A DNA stretch of 64,000 nucleotides from contig JAMZAV010001833.1 in the NCBI GenBank assembly GCA_024449915.1, positions 1 to 64,000 of the forward strand, in the 5' to 3' direction. Under the pieces are notes generated by a model, which was not told the origin of the DNA, searched no databases, and worked only from the letters and a program-made list of their open reading frames with translations. Position 1 is the stretch's first letter. Every line of letters begins with the position of its first letter. This document shows positions 10,900-22,363 of the stretch, piece after piece. The stretch comes from Sweltsa coloradensis. Lineage: Eukaryota; Arthropoda; Insecta; Plecoptera; Chloroperlidae. Made by a program: the position numbers and the translations under genes.

Positions 10900-11760
10900 A
10901 ACTAAAAAGGGTTGAAAAACAGACTCGTTTTAAATGCGGTGCTCACACGAACGTCAACTAATGTGTACGTGCTGTTTTTTTGAGTGGTGGTTGCGTCGCT
11001 CAAAAAAAAATCATAGCATTCTGAGGGAAAATGGACGGCGGGTTGGGCCCTCACGCCCCCGGCACACGGCCGTCGACGATCACGCCTCGACCGCCGTGGC
11101 ACGTGACGTGTTGCCGGGTGTGGGGCGGCGTGGGGTAGCAAGGGGGTGCATTTGTCACGGGGCCCCAATCGGCCGTCCTGTGCTGCTGCGTTGGGGTTGC
11201 GTCGCACAAGGGCGACAGGGGCCTGTAAAGGGTTTTGGGGGGGAACGTTTGCCAACCCTGCGGGGGGGGCCAAAAACAATTCCCGACAGGCGACTTGTCC
11301 CCACCTGGGTTGTGGGGACACGCAGGTGTCCCCGAGTTTTTGGCGTTTTGGGTTTTTCCCCTCACTTTTAACTGGGCTTATTTTCCCTCAGCCTTTTGGG
11401 GCGACCCTGGGGTGGCACCTCGTTTCGGTGGGGTGGGGTCCGTTTTTTTTCTGTTTTAAGGAGCGGCCCCCATTGGCGAGTCTCCTTGGCCACGTTTTCG
11501 TTTCGGGCGACCGCCAAAAGCAATGTCTCCAACATGCCTGGCTTTTTGCGCGTCTCGGGCAACCCCAAAAAAAACGAGATGCATCACGCGCATTGTGCGC
11601 AAGTTTTTCCGGGTGGACTTTGGGCCACTTCCCTGGCCCCCTCTTTGGCAAATCCGACGTACAGGTCCCTCGGTCCCCCGACGCTTGCGTTTTTGTCGGC
11701 GTCGCGGGCCCGGGGCCCAGGGCGGGCCCCCCTTACTTTAAAGGTAGTATGTGACGTGAT
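10900..11760. other. GC-rich block, no gene supported
   Basis: Base composition rises sharply here, with many CpG dinucleotides, against AT-rich surroundings. Long open frames exist on both strands (e.g. 11146-11754 plus), but none shows a recognisable domain, and long frames are expected by chance in GC-rich DNA. G and C runs suggest homopolymer errors. Alternatives are a CpG-rich promoter region, a GC-rich repeat, or sequence from another source. Confidence 0.35.
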
Positions 11761-11824
11761 TTCCCGCGTGTGCTTTCTCATAGGTGGTAGTGCATAATGA
11801 CTCTAAAATCCATTGATTAGTCAA

Positions 11825-12320
11825 TATCTGCGCGATATAGTATCGTCACGATAAACCCTTACTGCACATCGAACCCCCGAAATTACACACCTTAAAACTA
11901 ATGTTCTAATGTCCCCAAAACAATTACAAAAAATCTTACCACTTCACGTGCACATCGATATGACCCGCCCCCCCCTTTTGACTCAACCTGCACTCACACA
12001 GCCAGCGGAGGGGGAGCCCTCCTCGCAGTCGGTCTGTTGTCCTTTGCCCAGGGGGACGGTTTTACTCCGCTCTTCGTTCTTTTCTCTTTGGGGCCCTAAT
12101 GGTACTTGGAGTTTGCAAATGGGTTTTTGATCATGTCTTGGTTGTTGTGTCCTCCCATCCTTCTGTTTTTTGTATGTTCTTTTGGTGGTTGTTTGTTTGT
12201 CGGACTGAAAGTTTTGTTCTCTCTTTTTTCTCCCCTGCTTTCAGTAGAGCTCTCGACCTCAGTGTTTGCTGCTCTTTTCCCCTCCGTACACCCCGGGGGG
12301 TTGATGCAGAAAAGTGTTAA
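11825..12320 (+). repeat. Rep-A repeat, copy 1
   Basis: Starts with the family signature ATAGTATCGTCACGATAA, continues through a CATCGATATGACC block and the CGGTCTGTTGTC motif, and ends after a CTCCGTACACCCC segment. It is noisier than the copies at 15.4 and 16.2 kb. The family class is unknown; no coding sequence or clear termini are visible. Confidence 0.7.
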
Positions 12321-12984
12321 TTAGTTCAGTGTGGGTAAAAGCCTCGAAACAAAAAAGAGGTTGCCATTTTTTCTGTGCTTTTTGGGTTCTTTCGTGTGGG
12401 GGCTGCAATAACTCTTTTTTGCAAATACTATTTGGGTTTATTGAAGTCTAATGTTGTGTTGTTCTTTGTTTGTGAAAATTTGAAGAATATTGAAAATTTG
12501 GGAAAAAATAAAAAAACAATATATAATCACCAAAACAAGAAAAATAAAAGTCAAATTTTAAAATTCTTTTCAAATTCTACTTTTAATCTGAAGCTAGTGC
12601 TAGGATGCTACTGCTCGGGGTGACATATTACTCCAGTTAAGAAAAATTTCATACAAATTCGCACGTTTTCATTTAAGCCTCAGCTGCAGGAATATCACAT
12701 CAGACCCAGGGGGACGCCTTTATCTTTTCAAACCCCTACGTCGTAAATACAGAGTCGTTTTCTGAAGAAATAAATGATAATACAGGTTGTCGCATCCCAA
12801 AATCTTGATTCCAAAAAAATTTTTTATGAAGATTTCCAATTTATCTTTTTAATAAAAGCTTGGTTTTTAAATTATTTTCAAAGTAATTGTGTCTTTTTTA
12901 CCTGGTGCTATGCACTGTTACGTCTTCCCCCAAAAAGCTTGTATTGCTTCTTGTTCACTTTTAGTTGACATTCTTCATTGGGGT

Positions 12985-13215
12985 TTTCCCGGGAATATTT
13001 TAAAGTGTTGCTTTTGCAAATTTCTATTCGATTTGGCTGTCTACAAATTACGACCTTTGGCAATTTTTTTTTTATGACAATGATATGAAAACCATTTTAA
13101 ACCCTTTTTAACCGTATTTTTTCTTTATACATAGTTAAAATAAATTTTTTGGGGGTGCGAATAATCTTTTGGTTGAAACGCCTAAAACTACTAATACTAA
13201 TACTAATCTACTCGA
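12985..13215 (+). mobile_element. LINE-A 3' end
   Basis: Matches the 3' untranslated end of LINE-A at 27740-27936: GATTTGGCTGTCTACAAAT, ATGACAATGATATGAAAA, then the terminal ACTAATACTAATACTAAT run. Only the 3' end remains, consistent with 5' truncation. It sits in noisy sequence. Confidence 0.75.
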
Positions 13216-14385
13216 AAAAGTAAGGTCTGCCAAAAACCTCAGCCCCTATTTCGCTACCACCGGGGCCGGACACGACTTTGGAAAAAAATTGCCGATCTTT
13301 TTCATTGCGCACTTTACAGAGTTTTTTTTAAACTGTAAAGCAAAGCTTTCGCCAAAAAAAAGTTTCCTTTTTAAAACACTTTAGATCCTGACTTAAGTAG
13401 AATATCCACTTTCGTACGAGGCGTGGTGTTTGACCCCTTTTTTTTTGAAATTTTCTCGATTCTTTGGCTTCGTTTTTTTTTATTTTTCGGGTATTTTTTT
13501 TGGGAGATAAAAGCTGTTCCCCAAGTTTATTTAAAATTTTTGTAACCCGCTGTTTTATTTCCCCCTTTCTTTGGCCTTTCTGCTGCTTTCTTGGGGCCAG
13601 AAAAATTTGTTAACGACGTGAAATGTTTTTTGGCAAAATTGGAGGGGGAATTTTCTGAAGAAATTGTTTGTGCATTTGTTCGATTTTTTTTCCCCCGTAT
13701 CGCTGAATATTTCTTTCCCTTTTTTCCCTTGTCTTTTTGCCTCTGGGTGTTTTTTCAGTAAGGCCTAAAAGCCCCTTTCTTTTCTGCGTTTGATCGCTCG
13801 CGTTCTTTTTTTTTCCATTTTTTTTGGGCTTTAACATTTTTTCCGAATTTTTCTCCCGTTGTTTTCGTTTTTTCTCCCCCTCCTTCAGGCGTTTTTCTTC
13901 CAATGCCTTCACATTGACTGTCCCTTTTATTTAGAATTTGGTTTTTACTTTTAGCCCTGGCATATTGGCTGAGCAACACCTTTTTCCTTTGGGAAATCTT
14001 CAGGGTATTAGACCCGCATTAAATTGTCTTTTATCCCCTTTGGCCTAGATCTATAGCTTAAAAATTTTAATGTGCTAATTTTTTTTTCTGAGTGGCAGAA
14101 TTTTCTTGAACATTTAGCTCTAATGCTGGGCTATGCTCTTCTTCATCCTGCATTTTCTTATCTTTATTATTCAACTTCAACAAGTCTTTTTTGCCTTCTT
14201 TACGCTTCTTCGGAAATCAATGGCTTTTTCTCGCATAAAGCCAAGTTTTTAGCCAATTCCGAATCTCATCATTTGAAAAAAAAAATCTTACTATAAGTGT
14301 TGTCTTACTACAACATGGCTCTTGGTCTATGTTCCCTCACTTGCACTTAGCCTAAACAGAATAATCAAATTTATTCAGTTTAGTT
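13216..14385. other. Noisy non-coding stretch
   Basis: T-rich with many homopolymer runs up to about 14320. A minus-strand lysine-rich frame at 13610-13979 is low-complexity and I do not call it a gene. Nothing else is recognised. Confidence 0.4.
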
Positions 14386-14468
14386 GTAATTACCGTCCCT
14401 CTGAAGTAATTACCGTCCCCTTAACAGCAGTTGAATTTTGGGATGGTAATGACAGGGACGGTAATGAC
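14386..14468. repeat. Compound inverted repeat, GTAATTACCGTCCC motif
   Basis: GTAATTACCGTCCC occurs at 14386 and 14407 in direct orientation. Its inverse appears as GGGATGGTAATGAC (14440) and GGGACGGTAATGAC (14455). The two halves can fold into a long hairpin with a ~20-base loop. It could be a tiny foldback element or a palindromic regulatory site. Confidence 0.75.
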
Positions 14469-14759
14469 AATTTAGCAAACAAAATACTATGTAAGAGCTA
14501 GAACATGTCTGCCTAGTAAGGTCCAAGCAATTACTGCTACAGGCAACCCTACCAGGCATAACAAACAATGCATCACCTAGATATCTTGTTAATTGTATAT
14601 TGTACTACAGGGTATGGTAATTTCAATAATAAACATACTTTCTCACCTTATTTGATAAGAAATGATCCTAGATAATGTTATGCACATATGATTGAACGTA
14701 ATAGAAAATAACAAATAATCGTCACTGTTGTATTGACAGAGTTCGAATTGGTATCTCAC

Positions 14760-14972
14760 CTCTCGAGGAGCGTCGTCTCCGACTTGTCGAAGCTCAGACC
14801 TGCGGCGCCCTTCCCCTTTGTTGTATTTTTGTGGTTCTTTACGAACACCACAATTGTGTCCTTGTTATGTCTCAACTTTCGAGCCAAGCCCGAACGGTAT
14901 TCCTGGCAGGTCATATTCTGAATCGGGCCGGGTCGTTGGGCCTTGGAGGCCGACCCAATGAAGCCGATGTTC
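14760..14972 (-). CDS. Candidate internal exon, tyrosine-recombinase-like
   Basis: A 213-bp open minus-strand block is bordered by a good acceptor (GTGTTTGTCTTGCAG) and donor (CTCGAGAG|GTGAGA). Length is divisible by three; the first base completes a codon begun in the previous exon. The encoded 71 residues run from NIGFIGSASK to ETTLLER and include RPGPIQNMTCQEY, VVFVKNHKNT and GKGAAGLSFD. This order (Arg..G.i.NmT..Ey, then Val-k-HKT, then G.A.l) resembles the recombinase-like domain found in many animal proteins related to Crypton-type tyrosine recombinases. There are no frameshifts or stops, unlike the surrounding transposon relics, and GC is higher than in the flanks, suggesting a maintained exon of a host or domesticated gene. 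The upstream partner could be at 18474-18610. Confidence 0.6.
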
Positions 14973-15382
14973 CTGCAAGACAAACACACATGTTTATCTA
15001 CCATTAGAATTTTACCACATCGGTTGGGATGAATTGTGCATTACGGTCATAATCGGACCAGTCGCCGTACACACGTGCCTATTTTTTCCTCAACTTATGT
15101 CAATTAAAGCGTGTAATTTTCAACCAGATTCCGTTACGTAAATAATTGCAATCTTATCTCACCTTCGTAAATAACGACATCGATTAAGTCGATCCGAAAT
15201 ATATGCAAATCATAATAATTATACGAAACCAAAACGGCTTAATGCCTGACTCGCACAATGTACGAAATGCTCAAACCGATTGACGTAAGTAGGCAAACTT
15301 ATGCCAAACTAACCGATAATGTACCGTAAAAGAAAATACTTAATGACCAAAAATGATCCAGTGAAATATGAAGAACAGTGAC

Positions 15383-16200
15383 AGTACAATCCATAGATAT
15401 TGTACTATCTGCGAAAATATAGTATCGTCACGATGAACCTCTCTTCACTTTAAAATATAGCTCGCAACCAATTTTTATACATATTGGAGATCATGTGCCA
15501 GTGTCATCATACGATTTTGAATAATTTCCATGTACTTGACGTGCAACATCGATATGACCTCGCCGCCCCGCACCTTTTGACTGCCATCTTCACAGGCTAC
15601 ACTACACACACAGCGCAGCAGCAGTCTTGCAGTCGGTCAGTTGTTCTTGTCGCAGGCGGACGTGTTTGGTCTCTGCTCTTTGTTCTGTTCTTGTTTGGTC
15701 TCTACAGTACAAGGAGTTTGCTTCTGTTACTGCTGAATGTGTTTTGTTTTGTGTGTGTTACCGTTACGAGGATGTCTGTTCTGTCCAGACTGAATTTTTT
15801 TTCTCCCTTTTCTGTATAGCTTGTCAGTAAAGTGCTTGTTATCTCGGTATTGCGCCCCGTTTGTTCCGTCCACACAGCCCGTGGGGTTTATGTTTGGTCA
15901 GTGTGAGATAGCTCGTCTTACTGCTGAGTGTGTTGTTTCAGCAAGTCTTGGCTGTTGTGTCCTCACATTGTTCTGTTAAATGTTTGTAAACTTCAGGAGG
16001 TTGTGTGTTCTGTTCAGACTGGAAGGTTTCGTTTGCTTTTTATTCTACCCTGCTTGTCATGTTATGTCTTGTTAAGACGCACAACATAATAACATGCTGT
16101 GTAGTGTGTGCCCTCCTTTGTACTGAAGGTACGCCCCCTACTTCCCCACTTTCTCGTCGGGAGGTGGTTGTGTGTCGGGAGGTGAAATTCCGAAAAGTTA
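15383..16200 (+). repeat. Rep-A repeat, copy 2
   Basis: Begins CAGTACAATCCATAGATATT and holds the signature AGTATCGTCACGATGAACC, then ACATCGATATGACCTCGCCG and CCCCGCACCTTTTGACTGCC, then TCGGTCAGTTGTTCTTGTCG and TGTCTGTTCTGTCCAGACTG. The stretch to about 16027 is almost identical to copy 3. After that comes ~170 bp that includes a short LINE-A-like piece (TACTTCCCCACTTTCTCGTC, 16138). No open frame is convincing. Confidence 0.8.
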
Positions 16201-16216
16201 GAGTTGGTTTGTAATG

Positions 16217-16876
16217 ACAGTAGAATCCATAGATATTGTACTATCTGCCAAAATATAGTATCGTCACGATGAACCTCTCTTCACTTTAAAATATAGCTCG
16301 CAACCAATTTTTATACATATTGGAGATCATGGGCCAGTGTCATCATACGATTTTGAATAATTTCCATGTACTTGACGTGCAACATCGATATGACCTCGCC
16401 GCCCCGCACCTTTTGACTGCCTTCTTCACAGGCTACACTACACACACACACACACACACAGCGCAGCAGCAGTCTTGCAGTCGGTCATTTTGTTCTTGTG
16501 GGCAGGCGGACGTTTTTGGGTCTTGCTCTTTGTTCTGTTCTTGTTCGGTCTCTACAGTACAAGGAGTTGGTTTCTGTACTGCTAAATGTGTTTTGTTTTG
16601 TGTGTGTTACCTTTACGAGGATGTCTGTTCTGTCCAACCTGAATTTTTTTTTCTCCCTTTTCGTATAGCTTGTCAGTAAAGTGCTTGTATCTCGGTATTG
16701 CCCCCCCGTTTTTTCCGTCCACACAGCCCTGTGGGGTTTATGTTTGGTCAGTGTGAGATAGCTCGTCTTACTGCTGAGTGTGTTGTTTCAGCAAGTCTTG
16801 GCTGTTGTGTCCTCACATTGTTCTGTTAAATGTTTGTAAACTTCAGGAGGTTGTGTGTTCTGTTCAGACTGGAAGG
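16217..16876 (+). repeat. Rep-A repeat, copy 3 (near-identical to copy 2)
   Basis: Direct repeat of 15383-16027 with only a few differences, most of them single-base indels plus an expanded (CA)n tract at 16441-16460. The high identity implies a recent local duplication, or an assembly duplicate. The match stops abruptly at GGAAGGTT (about 16876). Confidence 0.85.
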
Positions 16877-17255
16877 TTCCCATTCGCCAATTATACGTGG
16901 CGTGGATAGTAGGCAGCCTCTTATCTATATATGTCTCATTTAGATGTGCTTTAGATTACGGATTTTCTGTGTTCGTGGGTCAGCTTTTTGAGTGTTACCT
17001 AGTGTTTCTTTCGTTTTCGAGACCTTAGGCATGCATAGTTTATCCGACATCCTATTGACCTCCTTTCTTATTTTGACTAACTAAATGAGTGAGGGCGATT
17101 CGTCGATGAACTGAACACGGGTCTGTTTCTTCTAACCATATTTGGGAAACCCCCCGTTGATTTTTTTAGTTATTGGAACCATTAAAAGTTTGCCTAACTC
17201 CTATACAGTGCATTACTTTTGGAAACTTCTACGAAAGTTTCAAGAGCCAATCTCA

Positions 17256-17700
17256 TTACAGCGGGTCATGGTAGTCAGTCGGAGGGGAAAAGCGATCCCC
17301 AAACATCTTTGGCTTTGTTTTCGAAAGCTCTGTAATATTGTGAGAAAGTTCGTCTGGCTTTTCAACGGTTCTGTTTGACTTAATCATAACTGACTCGCAA
17401 GTGTAGCAAGCAAACTTTTCCAAACAACGAAATGCAACATATCCCGCGAAATAGGTAACATCATTACTCTCGATAGTTCGTTGTAATGTCGCCGGGGAGT
17501 AGGGGTTTGCTTACTTTAGATGGATTCTACGAAGACGTCTTCAGCAAACTCTGTTCTGTCAACTAACCGTTCCTCGAGAGTGGCAAATTTCCCACGTCAA
17601 GATCAAATGTCGATTTCCATGAGACCATCGTCAAAGCCATCCTCAGCATCGTTGTCATTCACTTGCGACATGTTGTGGCTTGTCTTCTACTTCATCTATT
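17256..17700 (-). pseudogene. P element/THAP9-like transposase C-terminal relic
   Basis: A minus-strand frame from about 17492 to the stop at 17256-17258 encodes SNDVTYFAGYVAFRCLEKFA followed by CYTCES and a KTKPKMFGDRF segment. The order hydrophobic-AGYVA...K..C..C matches the C-terminal region of P-type transposases and THAP9 relatives. Upstream (17500-17700) the same strand reads DGFDDGLMEID and LEERLVDRTEFAEDVF in frames broken by stops. No THAP finger or catalytic residues are identifiable in this fragment. Confidence 0.5.
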
Positions 17701-17806
17701 TGACTCACGCCTACAACTTTATTTGCGCCCGGAGTTGAACGGGTTAGGAAGAGAAATCTCATCATCGTCCTCCTCACAGTTAGAAGTAGCTGCTGGGTCT
17801 CATTAG

Positions 17807-17960
17807 GTTGGGTCTGTTGTTCTTGTCGCAGCCATACGAGTTATGTCGTCGCTCTCTGTTGTGTTCTTGTTCCTTTTTTTCCACAGTACCGTACATGGCG
17901 TTGGCTTTCTGTTTCTGCTGAATGTGATCAGTTTTGTGTTTGTTACCTTTAAGATGCTAG
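17807..17960 (+). repeat. Rep-A repeat, copy 4 (internal fragment)
   Basis: Holds the internal block GGGTCTGTTGTTCTTGTCGC and GCTGAATGTGATCAGTTTTG, equivalent to 15640-15770 in copy 2. Both ends are missing. On the minus strand the sequence just beyond (17950-18040) reads as a coherent frame (NGKTVVVTSGIYVKKIVEDG), which I cannot assign. Confidence 0.6.
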
Positions 17961-18473
17961 CTGTATGTGGTTTAATGGCACCATCTTCTACAATTTTCTT
18001 TACATAGATTCCCGAAGTGACAACCACTGTCTTCCCATTCCTTGGCTCACCTGTGTTTACATGTCATTGAGTAGATTTTTTATTTTTAGTTTTAAAAAAA
18101 AGTTATTTTCTCTAAATAGATGGCACCCCTAAAAATGGACGAGCTTTGGCTAACTTTTTTACAGTTAAAATGTGACAATGTTCATTTAAATAGACTGCTT
18201 GATTGCCAAATTGGGGCAAAATTTTACTTGCGTTTTCCTTCAATGTTGGGAGGGTTATTTGTAACGTTTATACTATTCGTTATATTAATGTAAGGCCTAT
18301 ATTAATTATCTTTGTATACTTTGTAAATGTCCCTTGGCTTTGTAAATTAATAAACATATTCGAAACGATATTACGAATCTTTGCTTTTTTTAAAAGCCGC
18401 CCTAAAAACTACAAAATACTAATAATAATTTTACTTGACCACATATTACAGTGATGCGCCTCAGAAAACTCAC

Positions 18474-18610
18474 CTTTGCCATGTCGACGAGGTTGTTGAG
18501 TGGCCTGGCAAATGCATCGTAGTCCAGTTGGGTGTTTTCTTCCTCGCGACATTCTTCTTTGTCATGAGAGCCTTTATGGCTGAAATCTTTGCTTTAGATT
18601 GCATGTGTTT
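18474..18610 (-). CDS. Candidate internal exon of unknown protein
   Basis: 137 bp on the minus strand lie between a strong acceptor (ACATATTTTTGCAG) and a donor (GGCAAAG|GTGAGTTTT). One frame is open throughout and would end in phase to join the exon at 14972 across a 3.5-kb intron. Another frame, open over most of the exon, gives the more protein-like LDYDAFARPLNNLVDMAK but has a stop near the 5' border, which would require a different acceptor (e.g. GATTTCAG just downstream). I cannot tell which frame is used, nor the family. Confidence 0.4.
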
Positions 18611-18960
18611 CTGCAAAAATATGTAAACAAAATTAGACAATTGAATTAGAGGTCTATAACCTCGCCTAAGGCCCTAAGGTGGGACAGGACCTCGGTATAG
18701 TGGCCTATGTTGGTGGAAGGAGAAGCTTGAGAGAGGCCCTGGAGGTGGGACTTTACAAGTGACGCTCAAAATATTCGAAAATGAGCCGTCCAATACACAG
18801 ACGCAGTTGCCTCGTGTGGCTGTGACTACACAATGTACTGCAGAAGCTCCGAAAGCGCGGGGTCTCAGTCAGCGTAGCGCCGATCGTTCACACACGCAGC
18901 TACTCGGCTCGGGCTCACTCGTCGAACGAGTTAGAAAAAGGGTGATTTTAAAGCTGTTCT

Positions 18961-21900
18961 AGGAGGGTAGGGTGGCTGAGTTAATAACATCAAACCATAT
19001 TTTGGGTTCAGTCTATATATATTTATATTAAAGGTAAAACTAATCATGTACATTATCAGGAAATACCAAAAGGTAATTGTATGCTGGGGAATGAAGAAAG
19101 ATTCATAAAATTTCCCGGACTAAAAACTAAGTGGATTCAAACCCACGTCCGTAATAGGTACCGGTACCAGTACCCCGTACCGGCATGTAATGTAAAAAAA
19201 CGTTGCTGAAAGACTTCATGAGAAAACCTTGGCAAACTGCATTTGAACAAAGGGTTGTATGTTTAAATTGCTTTTTTAAGTATTCATTTTATCACTCAAT
19301 TGTAGACGTTTTATTGAGTTAGTTACTGAAGTACCATTTTATGCATGATGTACCATTTAATTTGGGCGATCGTGCAAATCCACCTTCTGGTGTAATTAAG
19401 CCCATGGACTTGCCCCCCCCCCCCCCAAAAAAAAAGTACCAGCTTAAATATATATTCTGTAAAATCATCTATTCATTCTTTTTTCGTACAGTTTAATACA
19501 TAAAAACCACTTCAAAAATACGCATTTTCAAAAAATTGCTCGTGGTCTTATGTCCCGTTATTAATTTTAGGATAATTCTTTGCAATTAGGTGTGACTATC
19601 GTTGAATAATTTTTTTATTGGCATTCTTGCACAAGTTGGTAAATGGTAATGATATTACTAACAGTTCAGATGCAATCATCAACACATGAGGGGCACGTTG
19701 CGCCGCACGTCGCTTTAAAACTTCAGCGACTCGCAACTCCTCGAAATAATTCACATTATTCACAGTTTAACGTTACAGGATATTTATTTTATACATCTCT
19801 CTTGAGAGTTTTATCAAACCATGTAACTGATTAAAACCCTAGGTGAAATCCTTTTAGTAGCCTATATTATAATCATGCTTTTTATGAACTCGTCCCAAAA
19901 CCCTAATACTTCCACATAATATAGATAGATTTATATGCACATTAACAATTATCGTAAAATTCTCCCCGCTTTGGGGTTCTCCACGATTCGTGACTGGTAA
20001 AAAGCAAAAAAATCAAACAAACATACAAAAAAAAAAAATAACAGTCAATCTTTCTTCTCCACTCAGTCAAATTGAGTCTTCGCTTCACACGTTACGCACT
20101 TTCCATTGAGCAGGTCATGGAGTGGGTGTCTCCCCTGCTCCACACCGCGCAATCATTCGCGATGTCTTTGATGTAGTTCTCTGGCGTATGTATGCCGCGC
20201 AGACCGCTGAGTCATAGTCTCAAAGAAAGAAATAAAACGGATGGCCCGACAGTTGACACAGACAGTAGACATGGACCATATGGACACAAGGAAAAAAAAT
20301 ACGTCAATGGCGAGAATGTTCTGGCTACTATAATACCAACACTCGACTACAACAATGAATCAAATTAATCGAAACTAAGGATAAGCCACACCACAGGTTG
20401 TTCAGGTCGCAAACAAACTAAAACAATGCAAAGTTATAGATAATGAACATTGGTTGGGGTCAATTAGGCAGAAAACTTGTAATGGGCCGATTTACCGTTG
20501 TTTGTTCAAACAATTATTATTGGTGCTCGTTTGGGAACCGCAGTCAAGCCGAGCACTAGTACACTCGGTCGGGCACCTCATAAAACTAGCAGCGTTGGGG
20601 TGTTTTCGAAAATATCAAACCCAGCTGTCCCAAAAAACGTAATACATGATAGAAAACTGTCATAAACGAGTGGGTTATGAACATTCTTTCTGGGTAAAAA
20701 ACGGGGGTTTATTCCCCAAAAAATTGGTCCGAGGTGTATCTTTGTCCCCTCACTAGCTTTCGTATCAAGCCAACACGGATGTTGGTTAACCTCCGGGTAC
20801 TATAAAACATGACCCAATTTGAACCGCGTCGTACCCCTTAAGGTTTTTATTTCTGGAAAATTTATTGTCTTAAAAAAAAAGTGAAAAATTACCTAGTGTT
20901 GAAAACCCAATGTGTTAATAAATTTCTTTATTTAATGAAACAACTCATTAAATTTTCAAATTTTACCAAAAAAAAAAATTATTGCCCCGGGACTCCCGTT
21001 GCTTTTTCCGGGGAATTTTTCCCCAATTTCAGGGAAAGTTTTGAAAAAATACGGGGGGGGGGAGGGGGTAAAAAAAGTTGAGGATTTTTAATCGAATTTC
21101 CGATAAATGTCATCATTATCCCAAATTGAAACACCCTTGGGACCTTGGTAAGAAAATGTTCCCGAAAATTTTCGTTATTACAAGTAAAAATTAGGGTTTT
21201 AAAATTTACCTGGAAAGGGGAAAACATCGACTTGCTTTTGGGAACCCTTAATGTATATTTCGTGGAGATTTTTATTTAATTGATGGGTTTTTTTAAAAAG
21301 CAATAATATTATTTATTTCCAAGGTTAAAACCAATACGGGTCATTTTATTAAAGCCTTTTTTAAAAATTTCTCCATATACAAAATTTCTTATGGCCCGTG
21401 ACCCAGTGAAATTCTGTATAATAAAATTTTAAAGCCCTTCAAGGGAAACCCGGGGCCCGCGGGATGGGGAAAAAATGGGGAAAAATTTCAAAAATTTCAA
21501 AAGAGCACATCAAAAATTGAAATTTTAAGTTTCATACAACAATATTTACTGTTTGTCTGTTTTCTAAAAATCTGATAGATAAAATGTATTAATGAAAACT
21601 ACAGAAACAGTTTGGTTTTTTAATTATTTTGTTAAGAATTTTATTAAATTCATGAAATAACATTATAAACAATTAATATTTTGGTGAATTATTGGAAAAA
21701 TACGCAAAAATAAGCCAAGTTTGTCATTACAACGTGGAGGGGGATTAAAACAGCATCAACGGCCTGAAGACGCCCTCGCGAGATTTGGGCCGATCTGGGG
21801 AAGGACATTAAAATGGTTTATCGTATTTATCTGTGATTTTGACGAGGATCATTGCTTTTCAAATCTAGAATAAGCTCAGTAATAAGTAAATGCAATACTG

Positions 21901-22296
21901 CTTTAACGGACGATTTTTTTTCCTTTTGTTAGTTTTTAAGAAATTTTATTATTTGGGATGCACACAGTCAACTTTTTCACTGTTTTTGTTAGATTTGATT
22001 AAATACGCATAAAATAAATAAATAGAAGTAAATTAACCGGGAATTAATAACGCCAATCCAAATCTCTCAGTTGTTGGGGCCATCAGCTAGAAGCGGAAGA
22101 CTTTAATCCTCAATGATACAATTCTATAGTATATGTTACCCGTGTATCAAAGGCTAAAAAACTCAGGAATTTAAAATCGATTTAAATGACGTTAAAATAA
22201 ACATATCAATTATTTTGATTTTGGTAATGGAAACCTGCGTAGGTTGTAAATTTTTATTTATTTAATAAATCCAAAATTAAAAAAAGTTTTATTGTG
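18961..22296. other. AT-rich region, nothing recognised
   Basis: No convincing coding, RNA or repeat match. It contains a C/A run at 19410-19432 and a noisy patch at about 20640-21480 with homopolymer inflation. Short open frames look random. A slightly GC-richer patch just upstream (18790-18960) could be a promoter for a minus-strand gene, but no core element is clear. Confidence 0.4.
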
Positions 22297-22363
22297 TTTC
22301 GTTGGTCTAAAGGGGTTAGCCGTCAACCTGGGAAGTGGAACCCGGGTTAAGTCCTCGGGCGAA
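22297..22363 (+). tRNA. tRNA-like sequence, plus nearby B box
   Basis: Reads TTTCGTTGGTCTAAAGGGGT in the D-arm region and CCCGGGTTAAGTCC in the B-box region, again resembling a tRNA-Pro 5' part. It cannot form a proper acceptor stem. A second B box (GGGTTCGAGCCC) lies at about 22514-22525 without a matching A box. Most likely tRNA-derived repeat remnants. Confidence 0.4.

Noticed and set aside
11146..11754. 202-codon plus-strand open frame
   Set aside because: Lies in GC-rich noisy sequence, overlaps equally long frames in other phases and strand, and shows no domain or biased third positions.
13610..13979. Lysine-rich minus-strand frames that could be a basic protein
   Set aside because: Composed of T-run complements (AAA/GAA codons) in a homopolymer-inflated stretch; low complexity only.
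16441..16460. (CA)10 as a regulatory feature
   Set aside because: Simple microsatellite expansion within Rep-A copy 3, short or absent in copy 2.
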